Shown: piece after piece, positions 36,336 through 46,219 of the stretch | Position numbering within the stretch: position 1 is the first letter of the stretch | How the letters are laid out: the number at the start of each line of letters is the position of its first letter | Source: Bacteroidia bacterium | GTDB lineage: Bacteria > Bacteroidota > Bacteroidia > B-17B0 > Aurantibacillaceae | Length of the DNA: 64,000 nt | Assembly: GCA_021740825.1 (NCBI GenBank) | Contig: JAIOZA010000004.1 | Location: forward strand, 1-64,000 | Direction of reading: 5' to 3' | Position numbers and translations under genes: made by a program | The notes under the pieces: model-generated | The model's database searches: none | Told to the model about the DNA's origin: nothing | Seen by the model: only the letters and a program-made list of their open reading frames with translations

Positions 36336-37823
36336 ATGGCACTAAAACAATCTCAACATTTAAAGTTATTACAAAAGCTTTCACCTCAACAAATTCAGTT
36401 GATGAAGCTATTGCAATTGCCAACGGTTGCATTAGAACAAAGAATAAAAGAAGAGCTTGAAATAAACCCTGCATTAGAAGAAGATATTAGTGATTTAGAA
36501 AATGAGGTGGTTGATAACGAATATGACGAAGTGGAATCTACAGATAACGAAGATGTTAACGATTTTGAAGAGAAAGAAGTAGATAAAATAGATGATGGTT
36601 ACGAATTAGAAGATTATATGGATGCAGGCGATTTAGATGCCTATAAGTATGAAATTTCTAATAGAAGCGCTGATGATGAGGTTTTTCAATCAGTTATTGT
36701 TGAGGGCCCTAATTTCCATTCTCAATTAGAAGAGCAACTTGGGTTAAGAAATTTAACAGACCAACAATTTACAATTGGATTATATTTAATTGGCTGTATT
36801 GATGAAGATGGATATATTAGAAGAGACCTGGATTTAATAGTTGACGATTTAGCTTTTTCTCAGAACACTCAAATCACCAAAGAAGAATTAGAATTTGTTT
36901 TAAAAACAATACAAGAGTTTGATCCAGCAGGAGTTGGTGCGCGATCGTTACAAGAGTGTTTATTAATTCAATTAGAACGAAAAACAATTAAAGCAAAAGA
37001 AACTCATTTAGCTATAGAGGTTGTAAAAAACATGATGGATGAGTTTTCTAAAAAACACTACGATAAAATAATTAAAAGATTAAATATTGAGGAAGATGAT
37101 TTAAAGGATATTATTACTGAAATAACGCACTTAAACCCGCGCCCGGGTGGATCAGAGGCTGATAATAAAGGACAAATGTCGGAAATTGTGCCAGATTTTA
37201 ATATTACCGTTAACGATGGTGTTCCTGAATTAAGTATAAATCAAAGAAATTTACCCGAATTAAAAATAAGCAATGAATACATTGAGATGCTTAAAGAATA
37301 TTCGAAAGCAAAAGAAAAGTCGATCAGGGAAGCAAGTTCTTTTATTAAAGGAAAAATTGAATCGGCTCAATGGTTTATTGATGCTTTGCAACAGCGCCAC
37401 CAAACCATGCTAGTTTCAATGCATTGCATTATGCAATATCAAAACGATTACTTTGCAAGCGGCGATGAATCGAAATTAAAACCAATGATTTTGAAAGACA
37501 TTGCCGACAAAGTAAATTTAGATATTTCAACAGTATCAAGAGTTGCAAATAGTAAATATGTGCAAACGCCATATGGAACCTTTTTATTGAAAACATTTTT
37601 CTCTGAATCTTTAAGCACAGAAGGCGGTGAAGAAGTTAGTACTCGTGAAGTAAAAAAAATATTACAAGAATGTATTTTTAATGAAGATAAAAAAAAGCCC
37701 CTAACTGATGATGCCCTTTGCGCGATTTTAAAAGAAAAAAAATATAATATTGCCCGCCGAACAGTTGCAAAATACCGCGAACAATTAGATATCCCTGTTG
37801 CGCGCATGAGAAAAGAAATTTAA
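36336..37823 (+). CDS. rpoN: RNA polymerase sigma-54 factor
   Basis: The 495-residue protein has the Gln-rich region I (QLMKLLQLPTVALEQRIKEELEINPALEE), an acidic region II, core-binding and DNA-binding regions, and the RpoN box ARRTVAKYRE near the C-terminus. Sigma-54 directs transcription from -24/-12 promoters and needs ATPase activators. None is encoded in this window, so its targets are unknown. It lies 57 bp before lepA, which has its own -7 box. Confidence 0.96.
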   Translation: MALKQSQHLKLLQKLSPQQIQLMKLLQLPTVALEQRIKEELEINPALEEDISDLENEVVDNEYDEVESTDNEDVNDFEEKEVDKIDDGYELEDYMDAGDLDAYKYEISNRSADDEVFQSVIVEGPNFHSQLEEQLGLRNLTDQQFTIGLYLIGCIDEDGYIRRDLDLIVDDLAFSQNTQITKEELEFVLKTIQEFDPAGVGARSLQECLLIQLERKTIKAKETHLAIEVVKNMMDEFSKKHYDKIIKRLNIEEDDLKDIITEITHLNPRPGGSEADNKGQMSEIVPDFNITVNDGVPELSINQRNLPELKISNEYIEMLKEYSKAKEKSIREASSFIKGKIESAQWFIDALQQRHQTMLVSMHCIMQYQNDYFASGDESKLKPMILKDIADKVNLDISTVSRVANSKYVQTPYGTFLLKTFFSESLSTEGGEEVSTREVKKILQECIFNEDKKKPLTDDALCAILKEKKYNIARRTVAKYREQLDIPVARMRKEI

Positions 37824-37852
37824 AGCTTTTTTATTTATTACGTCCAATAACG

Positions 37853-37860
37853 TATCTTTG
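37853..37860 (+). promoter_or_regulatory. -7 promoter box of lepA
   Basis: TATCTTTG matches TAnnTTTG and lies 20 bp before the lepA ATG, in the short gap after rpoN. lepA can therefore be transcribed independently. Confidence 0.55.
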
Positions 37861-37880
37861 CATTCTTATTTTTAAAGTTA

Positions 37881-39671
37881 ATGAAAAACATACGTAATTT
37901 TTGCATTATTGCCCATATTGATCACGGTAAATCTACTTTAGCAGATAGGTTATTAGAATATACTAATACAGTCTCTAAAAGAGATATGCAAGCGCAGGTA
38001 TTAGATGATATGGACTTGGAAAAAGAGCGTGGCATTACTATTAAAAGTCATGCCATTCAAATGGACTATGGGTACAAAGGTGAAAAATGGATTTTAAACC
38101 TTATAGATACGCCAGGCCACGTAGATTTTAGTTATGAGGTTTCTCGTTCTATTGCAGCGTGTGAAGGCGCTTTGTTAATTGTAGATGCGGCGCAAGGCAT
38201 CCAAGCACAAACAATTTCTAATTTGTATTTAGCTCTTGAGCACAACCTAAAAATCATTCCTATTTTAAATAAAATTGATTTGCCAAGCGCAGAGCCAGAA
38301 ATGGTAAAAGATCAAATAGTAGATTTATTAGGATGTGATAGAGATGAAATTATGACGGCTTCTGGTAAAACAGGAATAGGCGTTTATGAAATTTTAGAAG
38401 AAATTGTAAATCGAATACCACCACCAAGTGGAAATGAAAGCGCACCATTACAGGCTTTAATTTTTGATTCTGTATTTAACTCTTTTAGAGGAATTATTGC
38501 TTATTTCCGTATTTATAATGGAAGCATTAAAAAGGGAGAAAAGGTAAAATTTTTTAATACAGGTATGGAATATAATGCCGACGAAATTGGTGTACTACGT
38601 TTAAAACCCGAAGCGAGAGATGTTGTAAAAACAGGCGATGTAGGTTATATTATTTCGGGCATAAAAGAAGCAAAAGAAGTAAAAGTTGGAGATACTTTAA
38701 CAAGTGTTGCTAATCCTTGCATAGAAGGTATACATGGTTTTGAAGAGGTTAAACCAATGGTGTTTGCAGGGATTTATCCAGTAGACACGGAAGATTACGA
38801 AGAATTACGTTATAGTATGGAGAAGCTTCAATTAAACGATGCATCTTTAACTTGGGAACCAGAATCCTCTTTAGCGTTAGGTTTTGGGTTCCGTTGCGGA
38901 TTTTTAGGAATGTTGCACATGGAAATTGTTCAGGAGCGTTTAGAGCGCGAATTTAAAATGACCGTTATTACAACCGTTCCTAACGTTTCGTACATTGCTT
39001 ATCAAACCAACGGAGAAGTGGTAAAGGTTAATAACCCGAGTGATTTACCTGATCCAGGAAGAATTAATTATATAGAAGAACCATATATAAAAGCTAATAT
39101 TATAACCAAATCAGAATTTATTGGGCCTGTAATGAGCTTGTGTATTGAAAAACGAGGGCAAATTGTAACACAAAATTATTTAACAGCTGATAGAGTAGAG
39201 TTGGTTTTTGAAATGCCATTAGGAGAAGTTGTATTTGACTTTTTTGATAGATTAAAATCAATTTCAAAAGGGTACGCATCTTTTGATTACCATCCAATTG
39301 GAATGAGAGAAGCGGATTTGGTAAAATTAGATATTTTATTAAAAAGCGAAATAGTTGATGCTTTATCTTGTTTAATTCACAGAAGTAATTCGTACCACTT
39401 TGGAAAAAAGATTTGTGAAAAATTAAAAGAGTTAATACCTAAACAACAATTTGAAATTCCTATTCAAGCTGCTATTGGGGCTAAAATCATTTCGCGTGAA
39501 ACCATCAGCGCTATGCGGAAAGATGTAACTGCTAAATGTTACGGAGGAGATATTAGTCGTAAACGGAAGTTATTAGAAAAACAAAAAGAAGGTAAAAAGA
39601 GAATGAAGTCGGTTGGTAATGTCGAAATTCCTCAGAGCGCCTTCATGGCTGTTCTAAAACTAAACGACTAA
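37881..39671 (+). CDS. lepA: Elongation factor 4 (ribosome back-translocase LepA)
   Basis: The 596-residue GTPase has [19 protein letters not shown] (G1), RGITIK (G2), DTPGHVDF (G3) and NKIDLP (G4). The LepA-specific C-terminal domain carries [16 protein letters not shown]. The family is typically about 600 residues. LepA acts on translating or initiating ribosomes. A terminator follows and overlaps the end of the convergent gene. Confidence 0.98.
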   Translation: MKNIRNFCIIAHIDHGKSTLADRLLEYTNTVSKRDMQAQVLDDMDLEKERGITIKSHAIQMDYGYKGEKWILNLIDTPGHVDFSYEVSRSIAACEGALLIVDAAQGIQAQTISNLYLALEHNLKIIPILNKIDLPSAEPEMVKDQIVDLLGCDRDEIMTASGKTGIGVYEILEEIVNRIPPPSGNESAPLQALIFDSVFNSFRGIIAYFRIYNGSIKKGEKVKFFNTGMEYNADEIGVLRLKPEARDVVKTGDVGYIISGIKEAKEVKVGDTLTSVANPCIEGIHGFEEVKPMVFAGIYPVDTEDYEELRYSMEKLQLNDASLTWEPESSLALGFGFRCGFLGMLHMEIVQERLEREFKMTVITTVPNVSYIAYQTNGEVVKVNNPSDLPDPGRINYIEEPYIKANIITKSEFIGPVMSLCIEKRGQIVTQNYLTADRVELVFEMPLGEVVFDFFDRLKSISKGYASFDYHPIGMREADLVKLDILLKSEIVDALSCLIHRSNSYHFGKKICEKLKELIPKQQFEIPIQAAIGAKIISRETISAMRKDVTAKCYGGDISRKRKLLEKQKEGKKRMKSVGNVEIPQSAFMAVLKLND

Positions 39672-39696
39672 AAAAACAAAATTAATAATTGCAAAT

Positions 39697-39727
39697 AGCC
39701 CATAGAATTTATTCTGTGGGTTTTTTT
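39697..39727 (+). terminator. Intrinsic terminator of lepA
   Basis: A stem, CCCATAGAAT (39699-39708) with ATTCTGTGGG (39711-39720, one G-T pair), is followed by seven T. It overlaps the stop codon of the convergent O-antigen ligase gene. Confidence 0.75.
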
Positions 39728-41292
39728 ATTAAAACAAAATCCTTGAACGATGCTAGCCATAAAAACAATGTATGGAAAAATATAAAAAACGTAACTCCGG
39801 ATTGCGTCTCAAGCGTGTCTTCTGTAATAAAGGACAATAAAGCTATTAAAAAAAATGGCCAATATAAGTAATGCAATTTTTTTCTTAAAACGATAGCTGG
39901 ATAAAATAAATAAACCAGGAACACGAGTAAGCCTATAAAACCAAAAGCAACTGTTATAGCGAGGTATTGATTATGGCTCCGTAATCTCCAAACTAGATCT
40001 AATTTTGTTTTAGTGTTCTCGTACATTTTATTGAAAGAGTCCTGAATGTCACCTGTTCCAACTCCAAAAACAGGGTTTTGATAAATAATAAAAGTTGCCG
40101 TTTTCCAAAACTCAAACCTCATGGTAACAGAATGCCCTGAAGGGTTTTCTCCTATTTTATAATTGTAATATTCATATACTAATTCTCGCCATTTACCAAA
40201 TAAACCAATGCTTCCAGAATATGTGTAATTGGTAATTCCGTTTTCAATATTAATGATGTCGCTATTACTTAAAGTATTAATTCCAATAGAATCTTTAGTA
40301 TAACCCTTACTTGCTAAATACCTCAAAATAGTAAATGCAAGTGGGTTTCTTTTTTTATCTAAACTATCAAAATTTAAATGGCTTTTTTTACCCCATTCGT
40401 TCCTTAGCTCTACTTCATTTATATTAATAGTAATTTGGTTTCCATTTTCAGCCATAGCAAAAACTGTATCGTGCACATATAATCTGCCATTTTTAGTTTT
40501 TGATAAAAGTGCGTTTGCTTTATTATTCTGCACCTTATCAAACATTTGCAGGCTTGTTAAAACCTTACTTCCAATAAAAACAATGGCAATTAAAAAAATT
40601 AACACAAAACTTACAGAGATTTTTTTTGGAAACCATTTAAAACTAAATACAAGAATTAAAAACCCTCCTGCAAACAGTAGGCACAAAAAACCGGTTGCCA
40701 TTTCTAGCTTATACATAAAAAATAAGAGCCAAACTATACTTACAGCGCAGGTTGTTTTTAATATATGATTTTGCTCCTTAATTACTGCATATATCAATCC
40801 TATAACGGCGAGCGCAATAAAAAGCGAAAACCGAATATGCGACATAAAAACCGACGCTTGCCGAGCGTCGATAATTATTTTTTTTGTATAACCCATATAA
40901 ACTATATAACAACAAATAGAGCTAACAAAAACGCTTAAAAAGAAAAAACCAAATAATAATTTAAACTCCTTTTTATTTAAAGGTTTTGTAGAGAACAAAA
41001 CAAGAGGCAATAATAGTAGGGGTGCTTTATTTCGAAGGTCATCTAAACCCCTTTGGATGTTTTCTGTATAAAACATACCAAAAACATGTATTAAAAACAA
41101 TGAAGATAAAATCCAAAAATATTTATTTGATTTTAATTGCTGCCACTTCCAAATAAAATTCCTTTCTAATAACCAATTAGCTATTAAAATAATTTGAGGG
41201 ATGCTAGTGGGCACGGTTCCAAACAACATCCCTGCAGCTAAGCCAATAATTCCAAATAAAAATATATAACGATGCCAAGTGGCTGAAATCAT
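39709..41292 (-). CDS. O-antigen ligase/polymerase family membrane protein
   Basis: The 527-residue protein has about twelve membrane helices and a large soluble loop (about residues 250-420). The segment WRLRSHNQYLAITVAFGFIGLL has the SHNxYL motif of the Wzy_C/WaaL family. Such proteins join or polymerise O-antigen or exopolysaccharide chains on the periplasmic side. No polysaccharide cluster surrounds it, so ligase and polymerase cannot be distinguished. It is monocistronic and convergent with lepA. Confidence 0.85.
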   Translation of the reverse strand: MISATWHRYIFLFGIIGLAAGMLFGTVPTSIPQIILIANWLLERNFIWKWQQLKSNKYFWILSSLFLIHVFGMFYTENIQRGLDDLRNKAPLLLLPLVLFSTKPLNKKEFKLLFGFFFLSVFVSSICCYIVYMGYTKKIIIDARQASVFMSHIRFSLFIALAVIGLIYAVIKEQNHILKTTCAVSIVWLLFFMYKLEMATGFLCLLFAGGFLILVFSFKWFPKKISVSFVLIFLIAIVFIGSKVLTSLQMFDKVQNNKANALLSKTKNGRLYVHDTVFAMAENGNQITININEVELRNEWGKKSHLNFDSLDKKRNPLAFTILRYLASKGYTKDSIGINTLSNSDIINIENGITNYTYSGSIGLFGKWRELVYEYYNYKIGENPSGHSVTMRFEFWKTATFIIYQNPVFGVGTGDIQDSFNKMYENTKTKLDLVWRLRSHNQYLAITVAFGFIGLLVFLVYLFYPAIVLRKKLHYLYWPFFLIALLSFITEDTLETQSGVTFFIFFHTLFLWLASFKDFVLIKKPTE

Positions 41293-41416
41293 GTTATTTA
41301 ACGAATTTAATATTCAACGTAATAGTCTGCTCTTTATTGTATTTTGATTATTAAAAATAATGTTGATTATATTGTTTTTTTTTTTAATTTTATCATATAC
41401 ATTAAATAAAACTAAA

Positions 41417-42706
41417 ATGAAAAAAACACTACTCTCTTCAATTATTCTGTGCTCTGTTTTAATGGTCGCACAAAACAAAACATCAACAAATGCTGTCCAT
41501 TCAGAACCGGCTCATGCATTCAAAAAATCAAATTTACAAGTATTTAAAGGAACTAAGTTTTCTTCTGTAAACAAAACCTCTAGTCAAGTTGGATCAGCTT
41601 GGTTTAATCAAGTTGATTTTATAGAATTAATACAACCTAATACACAGGTATTTAGCGCAATGCATGTTTTTCCTGATTCAGCAATTATTTGGGGTTATGA
41701 TAGCGGTAATTTACCTGTTAACCCTTACATTCATAAAGCGGCGAATTATATGGACCCATATTTTATGGCGCAACAAACCATTATCACTGATAAATTAACA
41801 ACTTATTTTTTAGACTCAGTTTCAGTTGGTTATTTATATGAAAGAAATACGGGTTTAGCTGATAACACAGCCGATTCGTTGATTATTCAAGTTATTGCAG
41901 AAAAGCCCGCTAATAATTATGATTTAACCACTTTTTCTTACCAAGATATTACTTATAATTATTTAAATGATAAAGTTACAATGACTATTTTAAAAAGAAT
42001 AGCTATTCCTTTAACTTATGCAGACACTTGTTCTGGTTCAGTTTATAAGCAAATAGTTGTAGCAACTCCTGGTATCGCGGGACAAATTAATTCTAAAAAA
42101 ATTGGAACTGTTATTTCATTTAAGCCAGGTTACACATATACTCCAACAGACGTTCTTCTTGGAGACGCAACTAATCCTGCAACTAAAAACATTTTTATGG
42201 TTCTTTCATCAGAACAAAATGGTTTAGGAACAGATCCTACTTATTTTGGAACATTAGCTGATTATACTTCGGATATGAATATGTCATTTATTTTACCTAC
42301 AGATGTTAGATATAATATTAATGCTAATGGTTGGAATGGATATTTTTTACCAACTTATGCATACACTGCCCCATTTGCTTACGAAAGCCATGATATTGGT
42401 TATAAATTAAGGGTTGTATCTTTACCTGTTGGTATTGAAGAGTTGGAAAAAAACGGATTTGCTTTAGGTCAAAATGCACCAAATCCTTTTTCAAATGAAT
42501 CAACTATAAACTACCAATTAGCCAATGATGCTGAATCTGCATTGTTTACGATAAGCGATGTAACTGGGCGAGTAATTTCAACTGAATTAGTTAATGCTAA
42601 TAAAGGTTCCCATTCAATCAAACTGCAATCTTATGCGGCTGGTTTATATTATTACACTTTAAACGTAGATGGTATAAGCACTTCTAAAAAAATGATTATT
42701 GAATAA
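41417..42706 (+). CDS. T9SS type A sorting domain protein (paralog 1)
   Basis: I use ATG 41417 (MKKTLLSSIILCSVLMVAQ), giving 429 residues and a clean signal peptide. The frame is open further upstream, but that part is hydrophobic and not signal-like. The C-terminal domain (NAPNPFSNESTINY ... KKMIIE) is a T9SS type A sorter. The middle contains FKPGYTYTPTDV and ILPTDVRYN, shared with the next gene. No catalytic motif was seen. A terminator follows at 42723. Confidence 0.87.
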   Translation: MKKTLLSSIILCSVLMVAQNKTSTNAVHSEPAHAFKKSNLQVFKGTKFSSVNKTSSQVGSAWFNQVDFIELIQPNTQVFSAMHVFPDSAIIWGYDSGNLPVNPYIHKAANYMDPYFMAQQTIITDKLTTYFLDSVSVGYLYERNTGLADNTADSLIIQVIAEKPANNYDLTTFSYQDITYNYLNDKVTMTILKRIAIPLTYADTCSGSVYKQIVVATPGIAGQINSKKIGTVISFKPGYTYTPTDVLLGDATNPATKNIFMVLSSEQNGLGTDPTYFGTLADYTSDMNMSFILPTDVRYNINANGWNGYFLPTYAYTAPFAYESHDIGYKLRVVSLPVGIEELEKNGFALGQNAPNPFSNESTINYQLANDAESALFTISDVTGRVISTELVNANKGSHSIKLQSYAAGLYYYTLNVDGISTSKKMIIE

Positions 42707-42722
42707 AAAAAACAACTTTTTT

Positions 42723-42752
42723 AAAAACGACTTTTAGGAGTCGTTTTTTTTT
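42723..42752 (+). terminator. Intrinsic terminator
   Basis: A 10-bp stem, AAAAACGACT (42723-42732) with AGTCGTTTTT (42739-42748), with a 6-nt loop and a long T-run. It separates the two paralogous T9SS genes. Confidence 0.85.
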
Positions 42753-42766
42753 GAACAATATTTTTT

Positions 42767-42774
42767 TATTTTTG
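42767..42774 (+). promoter_or_regulatory. -7 promoter box of the second T9SS paralog
   Basis: TATTTTTG matches TAnnTTTG, 33 bp before ATG 42808 and directly after the terminator, so the second paralog has its own promoter. Confidence 0.5.
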
Positions 42775-42807
42775 TTTTACTATAAATCTTCACTAAAAAA
42801 TAGCACC

Positions 42808-44130
42808 ATGAAAAAAATTTACACTTTACTAACCGCAACATTAATTACATCTATTACTGTTGCTCAAAGCCCTTCTTTAGGGAATTTAATTTCTCCAAGC
42901 AAAAAAATAACAAACGTTAAGCCTTTTGATAAAAATTCAATGAGAGCTGTTAAAAGTAAAAATGTTGCAAAAACATCCTCTAATGGTAATGCCGCATGGT
43001 TTAATTATGGCACTGCAATTGAAGCTCTTGGTGGTTTACCAAGTGATTTAAATTCGAACTATTTATTCCCTGATTCGATGGGCTATGGCGATTTTGGAGG
43101 ATCTATTTCTTCAATATGGATTCATCATTTGGCAGAGCTAGTTGACTTTAAATCTGTTGCGTTTAGTGGCGATCCAAGTACTAGTTGGGTAGCGGCTAGT
43201 CCAACAGCTTCATTTAAAATTGACTCAATGTCTATTGTTTATGCATATTCTAGAAATCATCCAGACCCAACAGTTGTTGATACATTATTAGTAACCGTTT
43301 ATAATAATAATACTGCTTCTAATTTACCAGGGGCATACTTTACAGGTACAACAGCTTCGAATTACGCAACGGATACCCTTTCTATTAAGCTAGTAAAATA
43401 TACACAAACAACAAATGTTATTAATGCTGCTAATAAATATGTTTTCAAAGTGCCATTAACTATTGCCGACACTGCAGTTAGTGAATACAGAGAAAAAGCA
43501 TTCAAGCTTCCTGTTCCTTTTTCAAATGTTGCAACAAAATTAGTAGTTGGTAGCGTAATGTTTAAACCTGGCTACACCTACACTTTAACTCAAAATGTAG
43601 ATGCAACAGCAAACTCTTTCTTTTTTACTTCATTAGAAGAAAACGGACCCGGTACATTTCCATTTTATTTAGATTGTAATGCTAACTCAATAGCGTGTGA
43701 TTTTTCTTCTTCATATATTTTACCTCAAGATGTTCGTTATGGTCTTGGTGGTACTTGGAATCCTTATTTTATTCCTTCATATGCCTATACAATTGGTTAT
43801 GGTTTTGAACATCATTTAATTTCTTTTCACTTAACAGATGATATGACAACTGGTATTAATAATTTATCTGCTACAAATGTATTTGGATTAACACAAAATA
43901 TTCCTAATCCTTTTACTAAAGAATCAATTGTAAAATACAATTTAGATAAAAATGTAAACTCAGCTACATTTACTGTTACTGATATAATGGGCCGAGTAAT
44001 TTCGTCTGAAAAAGTAGAAACAACAACTGGAAGTCATTCTATAAAGTTAAGTTCTTATGCGGCTGGTGTTTATTATTACACATTAAACGTAGATGGAAAT
44101 ACAACTACAAAGAAAATGATTGTAGAGTAA
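42808..44130 (+). CDS. T9SS type A sorting domain protein (paralog 2)
   Basis: I use ATG 42808 (MKKIYTLLTATLITSITVAQ), giving 440 residues. The body parallels the preceding protein: AAWFNYGTAIEAL against SAWFNQVDFIELI, FKPGYTYTLT against FKPGYTYTPT, and ILPQDVRYG against ILPTDVRYN. Both end in near-identical sorting domains (SYAAGVYYYTLNVDGNTTTKK). They are tandem duplicates that have diverged. The function is unknown and surface exposure is expected. Confidence 0.87.
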   Translation: MKKIYTLLTATLITSITVAQSPSLGNLISPSKKITNVKPFDKNSMRAVKSKNVAKTSSNGNAAWFNYGTAIEALGGLPSDLNSNYLFPDSMGYGDFGGSISSIWIHHLAELVDFKSVAFSGDPSTSWVAASPTASFKIDSMSIVYAYSRNHPDPTVVDTLLVTVYNNNTASNLPGAYFTGTTASNYATDTLSIKLVKYTQTTNVINAANKYVFKVPLTIADTAVSEYREKAFKLPVPFSNVATKLVVGSVMFKPGYTYTLTQNVDATANSFFFTSLEENGPGTFPFYLDCNANSIACDFSSSYILPQDVRYGLGGTWNPYFIPSYAYTIGYGFEHHLISFHLTDDMTTGINNLSATNVFGLTQNIPNPFTKESIVKYNLDKNVNSATFTVTDIMGRVISSEKVETTTGSHSIKLSSYAAGVYYYTLNVDGNTTTKKMIVE

Positions 44131-44148
44131 AATAACTTAATTAAATTA

Positions 44149-44184
44149 AAAAGCCGTTTCAAACAAAATGAAACGGCTTTTTTG
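44149..44184. terminator. Intrinsic terminator between convergent genes
   Basis: A 13-bp stem, AAAAGCCGTTTCA (44149-44161) with TGAAACGGCTTTT (44169-44181), with a 7-nt loop and T-run. It lies between the T9SS gene and rpiB (minus strand) and may work both ways. Confidence 0.85.
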
Positions 44185-44208
44185 TTTTTCAACTTTTTTT
44201 TTAAAAAA

Positions 44209-44637
44209 TTAGCAATTTATTTTTTTTATTCTATCAAGGTGTCGTCCTCCTTCAAATTGTTCGTTTAAAAATGCATCCAAACATTTAACCGCTTCCTCAA
44301 AATTAATATACCTTGCGGGTAAAGTAAGTATATTAGCATCGTTATGTTGCCTTGCTAATGCTGCTATTTCACTATTCCAACATAAAGCAGACCGTATACC
44401 ACTATGTTTATTAGCTGTCATATTAATACCATTTCCACTTCCGCACATTAAAATTCCAAAAGTTACCTCTTTATTAATAACAGCTATTGCAACAGCGTGT
44501 GCAGCATCCGGATAATCTGCTCGATCTAAACTATAACATCCTTTATCGGTAATACTTATATTCTTCAACTTTAAATATGCAATTATTTCTTGTTTTAATT
44601 CGAATCCAGCGTGATCACTTCCAATTGCAATTTTCAT
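44209..44637 (-). CDS. rpiB: Ribose 5-phosphate isomerase B
   Basis: The 142-residue protein has IGSDHAGFELK (substrate binding), YPDAAHAVA, GILMCGSGNGI with the catalytic Cys, and ARQHNDANIL with the His. This is the RpiB/LacAB fold, and the full length (142 residues) is normal. It interconverts ribose 5-phosphate and ribulose 5-phosphate. It stands next to the candidate replication origin. Confidence 0.95.
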   Translation of the reverse strand: MKIAIGSDHAGFELKQEIIAYLKLKNISITDKGCYSLDRADYPDAAHAVAIAVINKEVTFGILMCGSGNGINMTANKHSGIRSALCWNSEIAALARQHNDANILTLPARYINFEEAVKCLDAFLNEQFEGGRHLDRIKKINC

Positions 44638-45188
44638 TATTTTAATATTACTTTTAATTATTATATAAACCTTTTTAGCTTTGTTTAATAAAACAATATA
44701 TATTATAAATACAACTTTTGTTCATACTTTATAATACACGTTAATTAACACTCATAAAAATATAGATTGATAATAAGTGTTTTAAATACAGTACGAATTA
44801 ACAAAATTACTGTGTATAAATAAATTTAACGTTAATAAGTTTATATAATTAATTTATGATTTATTAATAGCTAATTTACATAGTTTATTTTTTATTGTTA
44901 CAAAATTTACTTTCAAAAACTATTAGTTAGTTTATAAAGTTTTATTCACAATAATTTAAAGTCAAAATTAATTTACTTTTAAACTATTTTTGTAGGTAGC
45001 TTATTTGTTAATTACTACTCACTCATTTAAAAACCAAGTAATTAAGACTTATAATAGTGTTTAATAATTGTTAATAGACTATAATATACTATAAAAGCTA
45101 GTAAACAAAAGCTTATTTTTACACAGTACTAACAGCTTATATACTATAACCATAATTTTAAAATTTTAAAAATTATTATATTATTATA
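44638..45188. other. Candidate chromosomal replication origin (AT-rich, DnaA-box-like sites)
   Basis: This 551-bp non-coding gap between divergent rpiB and nadA is the most AT-rich long stretch of the window. It contains TGTGTATAA (44811-44819, i.e. TTATACACA on the minus strand) and TTATTCACA (44942-44950), both exact TTATNCACA DnaA-box matches. TTTTACACA (45117-45125) has one mismatch. An almost pure A/T stretch (about 45151-45188) could be the unwinding region. Five parS sites lie 7.4-8.9 kb to the right. Origin function is inferred, and dnaA is not in the window. A long nadA leader is the simpler alternative. Confidence 0.5.
44985..44992 (+). promoter_or_regulatory. Possible -7 box for nadA
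   Basis: TATTTTTG matches TAnnTTTG but is about 196 bp before the nadA ATG, which would give a long leader. In such AT-rich DNA a chance match is possible. Confidence 0.3.
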
Positions 45189-46166
45189 ATGAATTTAGAA
45201 AAAGGTTTCTTAGAAAAAAAAATTGATTCTTCGCTTGATTTGTTCAAAGAGATTTTGCATCTTAAGAAAACTAAGAATGCAATCATCCTTGCTCATTACT
45301 ATCAAGATGCTGATATTCAGGATATTGCAGACTATATTGGGGACAGTTTAGGACTTGCTCAACAAGCAGAAAAAACCAACGCAGATATCATATTATTTGC
45401 AGGCGTTCATTTTATGGCAGAAACGGCTAAAATATTAAATCCTAAAACTAAGGTATTAATTCCAGACTTGAAAGCAGGTTGTTCTTTAGCTGATTCTTGT
45501 CCGCCTGCTGAATTTTCGGCTTTTAAGGCTGCTCATGCAGATCATATTGTGTTAACCTATATAAACTGTACGGCAGATATTAAAGCGCTCTCAGATGTAA
45601 TTGTAACGTCTACAAACGCAGTTCAAATAGTAGAGTCTTTTCCTAAAGACCAAAAAATAATATTTGCACCAGATAAAAATTTAGGTGCCTATATTAATAA
45701 AATTACAGGTCGGAACATGATTTTATGGAATGGTAGCTGCATGGTCCATGAAATTTTTAGTTTAGAAAAGTTAATTAAGTTAAAAGCTCAACATCCTAAA
45801 GCATTAATATTAGCACATCCTGAATGTGAAGCAGCTATTTTAGAATATGCCGATTTTATTGGAAGTACTACTGCAATTTTAAATTATAGTAAAAAATCGG
45901 ATGTGCAAGAATTTATAGTGTTAACGGAAACTGGTATTATTCATCAAATGCAAAAAGCTAGTCCAACAAAAACTTTTATTCCTGCTCCTCCAAATAATAG
46001 TTGTGCATGCAATGATTGTCCTCATATGAAATTAAACACTTTAGAAAAAATTTATATTGCTTTAAAATATGAACAACCTGAATTATTAATGAGTGACGAA
46101 TTAATTCAAAAATCAAGAAAACCAATTGAACGAATGCTTCAATTATCTGCTAAATTTGGATTATAA
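45189..46166 (+). CDS. nadA: Quinolinate synthase
   Basis: The 325-residue NadA has [41 protein letters not shown], and the three cluster cysteine regions [22 protein letters not shown] and [11 protein letters not shown]. It condenses iminoaspartate with dihydroxyacetone phosphate to quinolinate using a 4Fe-4S cluster, in NAD synthesis. nadB and nadC are not adjacent. The cluster would depend on assembly systems such as suf at 27-34 kb. Confidence 0.96.
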   Translation: MNLEKGFLEKKIDSSLDLFKEILHLKKTKNAIILAHYYQDADIQDIADYIGDSLGLAQQAEKTNADIILFAGVHFMAETAKILNPKTKVLIPDLKAGCSLADSCPPAEFSAFKAAHADHIVLTYINCTADIKALSDVIVTSTNAVQIVESFPKDQKIIFAPDKNLGAYINKITGRNMILWNGSCMVHEIFSLEKLIKLKAQHPKALILAHPECEAAILEYADFIGSTTAILNYSKKSDVQEFIVLTETGIIHQMQKASPTKTFIPAPPNNSCACNDCPHMKLNTLEKIYIALKYEQPELLMSDELIQKSRKPIERMLQLSAKFGL

Positions 46167-46219
46167 ATAAAATTAAATTTGTTTGAATTATAAATTATAA
46201 GATTAAAAAAATATAATAA

